Made by a program: the position numbers and the translations under genes
Shown: positions 5,826-6,031 of the stretch, in pieces
Layout: each line of letters starts with the position of its first letter
Position numbering within the stretch: the stretch's first letter is position 1
Assembly: GCA_024691265.1 (NCBI GenBank)
Contig: JAILNT010000396.1
Span: 1 to 6,031 of the forward strand
Origin: Treponema sp.
GTDB taxonomy: Bacteria; Spirochaetota; Spirochaetia; Treponematales; Treponemataceae
Length of the DNA stretch: 6,031 bases
Direction of reading: 5' to 3'
Notes under the pieces: model-generated
The model's database searches: none
Seen by the model: only the letters and a program-made list of their open reading frames with translations
What the model was told of the DNA's origin: nothing

Positions 5826-6031
5826 ATCTTTATAATAAGATTTTGGATGAGCTCCGATACCATCTCTTGAAGCTGTGGTCATATAAAGTTCGTAATATGC
5901 ATCAACCATAGCATCAAAATCGGCATCTCCTGCATGGATAGCTTTTATTTCAACACCTTTTTTTGTAGCAAGTCTTATATTATAACGCCACTTATTTTTC
6001 ATGTTAGCTAAAAGCTCATCTTCTGTTTTTT
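5812..6031 (-). pseudogene. Inverted copy of the FemAB-like gene: true continuation (5812-5914) plus repeat of the preceding 117 bp
   Basis: Read on the minus strand in frame, this segment first repeats residues from KTEDELLANMKNKW through HAGDADF and then continues with DAMVDAYYELYM, MTTASRDGIGAHP and finally YYKDLLER before meeting the junction. This looks like the genuine downstream FemAB sequence (an amphipathic helix, then a Gly/Pro-rich loop and another helix). It extends the plus-strand gene from residue 187 to about residue 221. An apparent 95-residue reading frame at 5715-6002 is only this piece plus antisense of the first copy, not a gene. There is no sign of a separate promoter. 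Confidence 0.8.
5915..6031 (-). repeat. Right arm of a perfect 117-bp inverted repeat, running to the window end
   Basis: This is the exact reverse complement of 5695-5811, separated from it by a 103-bp spacer (5812-5914). The match is still perfect at the last base of the window, so the real arm may be longer. It shows no transposon ends, transposase or target duplication that would make it a mobile element. Confidence 0.97.

Noticed and set aside
5715..6002. A 95-codon open frame on the minus strand beginning MKNKWRYNIRL
   Set aside because: It is the inverted FemAB copy followed by antisense of the first copy, with an internal Met of the parent gene as its start. It is a by-product of the fold-back, not a separate gene.
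5695..6031. Mobile element or attachment site made of terminal inverted repeats
   Set aside because: The arms and spacer are coding sequence of a single chromosomal gene, with no transposase, no target duplication and a spacer of only 103 bp.
5695..6031. Transcription terminator or structured RNA hairpin
   Set aside because: The stem is a perfect 117-bp copy of coding DNA with a large spacer, unlike an intrinsic terminator, and codon structure explains both arms.

Overview
The window looks like a short piece of an AT-rich bacterial chromosome, most likely a spirochaete related to gut or oral Treponema. This rests on protein features rather than a marker gene. The methionyl-tRNA synthetase is the eukaryote/spirochaete-like type (KFSKS signature inside a YLNYEDGKFSKS context, four CxxC zinc motifs, Lys-rich linker and C-terminal EMAPII/Arc1p-like tRNA-binding domain). 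It is followed by a FemAB-type peptidoglycan bridge aminoacyltransferase. The species is not determined.

Left part (1-2766, minus strand): a three-gene ABC importer operon transcribed right to left. It runs lipoprotein substrate-binding protein (1720-2766), fused two-domain inner-membrane permease (110-1741), then the first 37 codons of the ATPase (1-113), cut by the window edge. The genes overlap by 22 and 4 bases, so they are translationally coupled. The family is the AfuABC/FbpABC group, annotated as Fe(III) uptake, but the binding protein lacks the Tyr-Tyr pair of classical ferric-binding proteins. The cargo could be iron, a sugar phosphate or a phosphonate.

Middle (2767-2930): a 164-bp AT-rich divergent intergenic region. 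On the plus strand it carries a near-consensus sigma-70 promoter (TTGACT, 17 bp, TATAAT) ending only 8 bp before the metG ATG, so the metG mRNA is probably leaderless or nearly so.

Right part (2931-6031, plus strand): metG, then 9 bp later a femAB-like gene. metG is one continuous reading frame of 769 sense positions except for a single in-frame TAA at codon 340, eight codons before KFSKS; the family usually has Glu there (GAA to TAA). The femAB-like gene runs normally to 5811 and then folds back. Positions 5695-5811 and 5915-6031 are perfect 117-bp inverted copies. The 103 bp between them, read on the minus strand, are the natural continuation of the same gene. The last ~220 bp of the window are therefore a fold-back inversion, most simply a library, amplification or assembly chimera at a contig end, less likely a real inverted duplication.

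I see no undescribed multi-gene system here. The points that matter are the fold-back, the nonsense codon in an essential gene, the leaderless metG promoter, and the uncertain cargo of the transporter. No rRNA, tRNA, CRISPR array, insertion sequence or riboswitch was recognised, and no gene-free stretch exceeds 300 bp.
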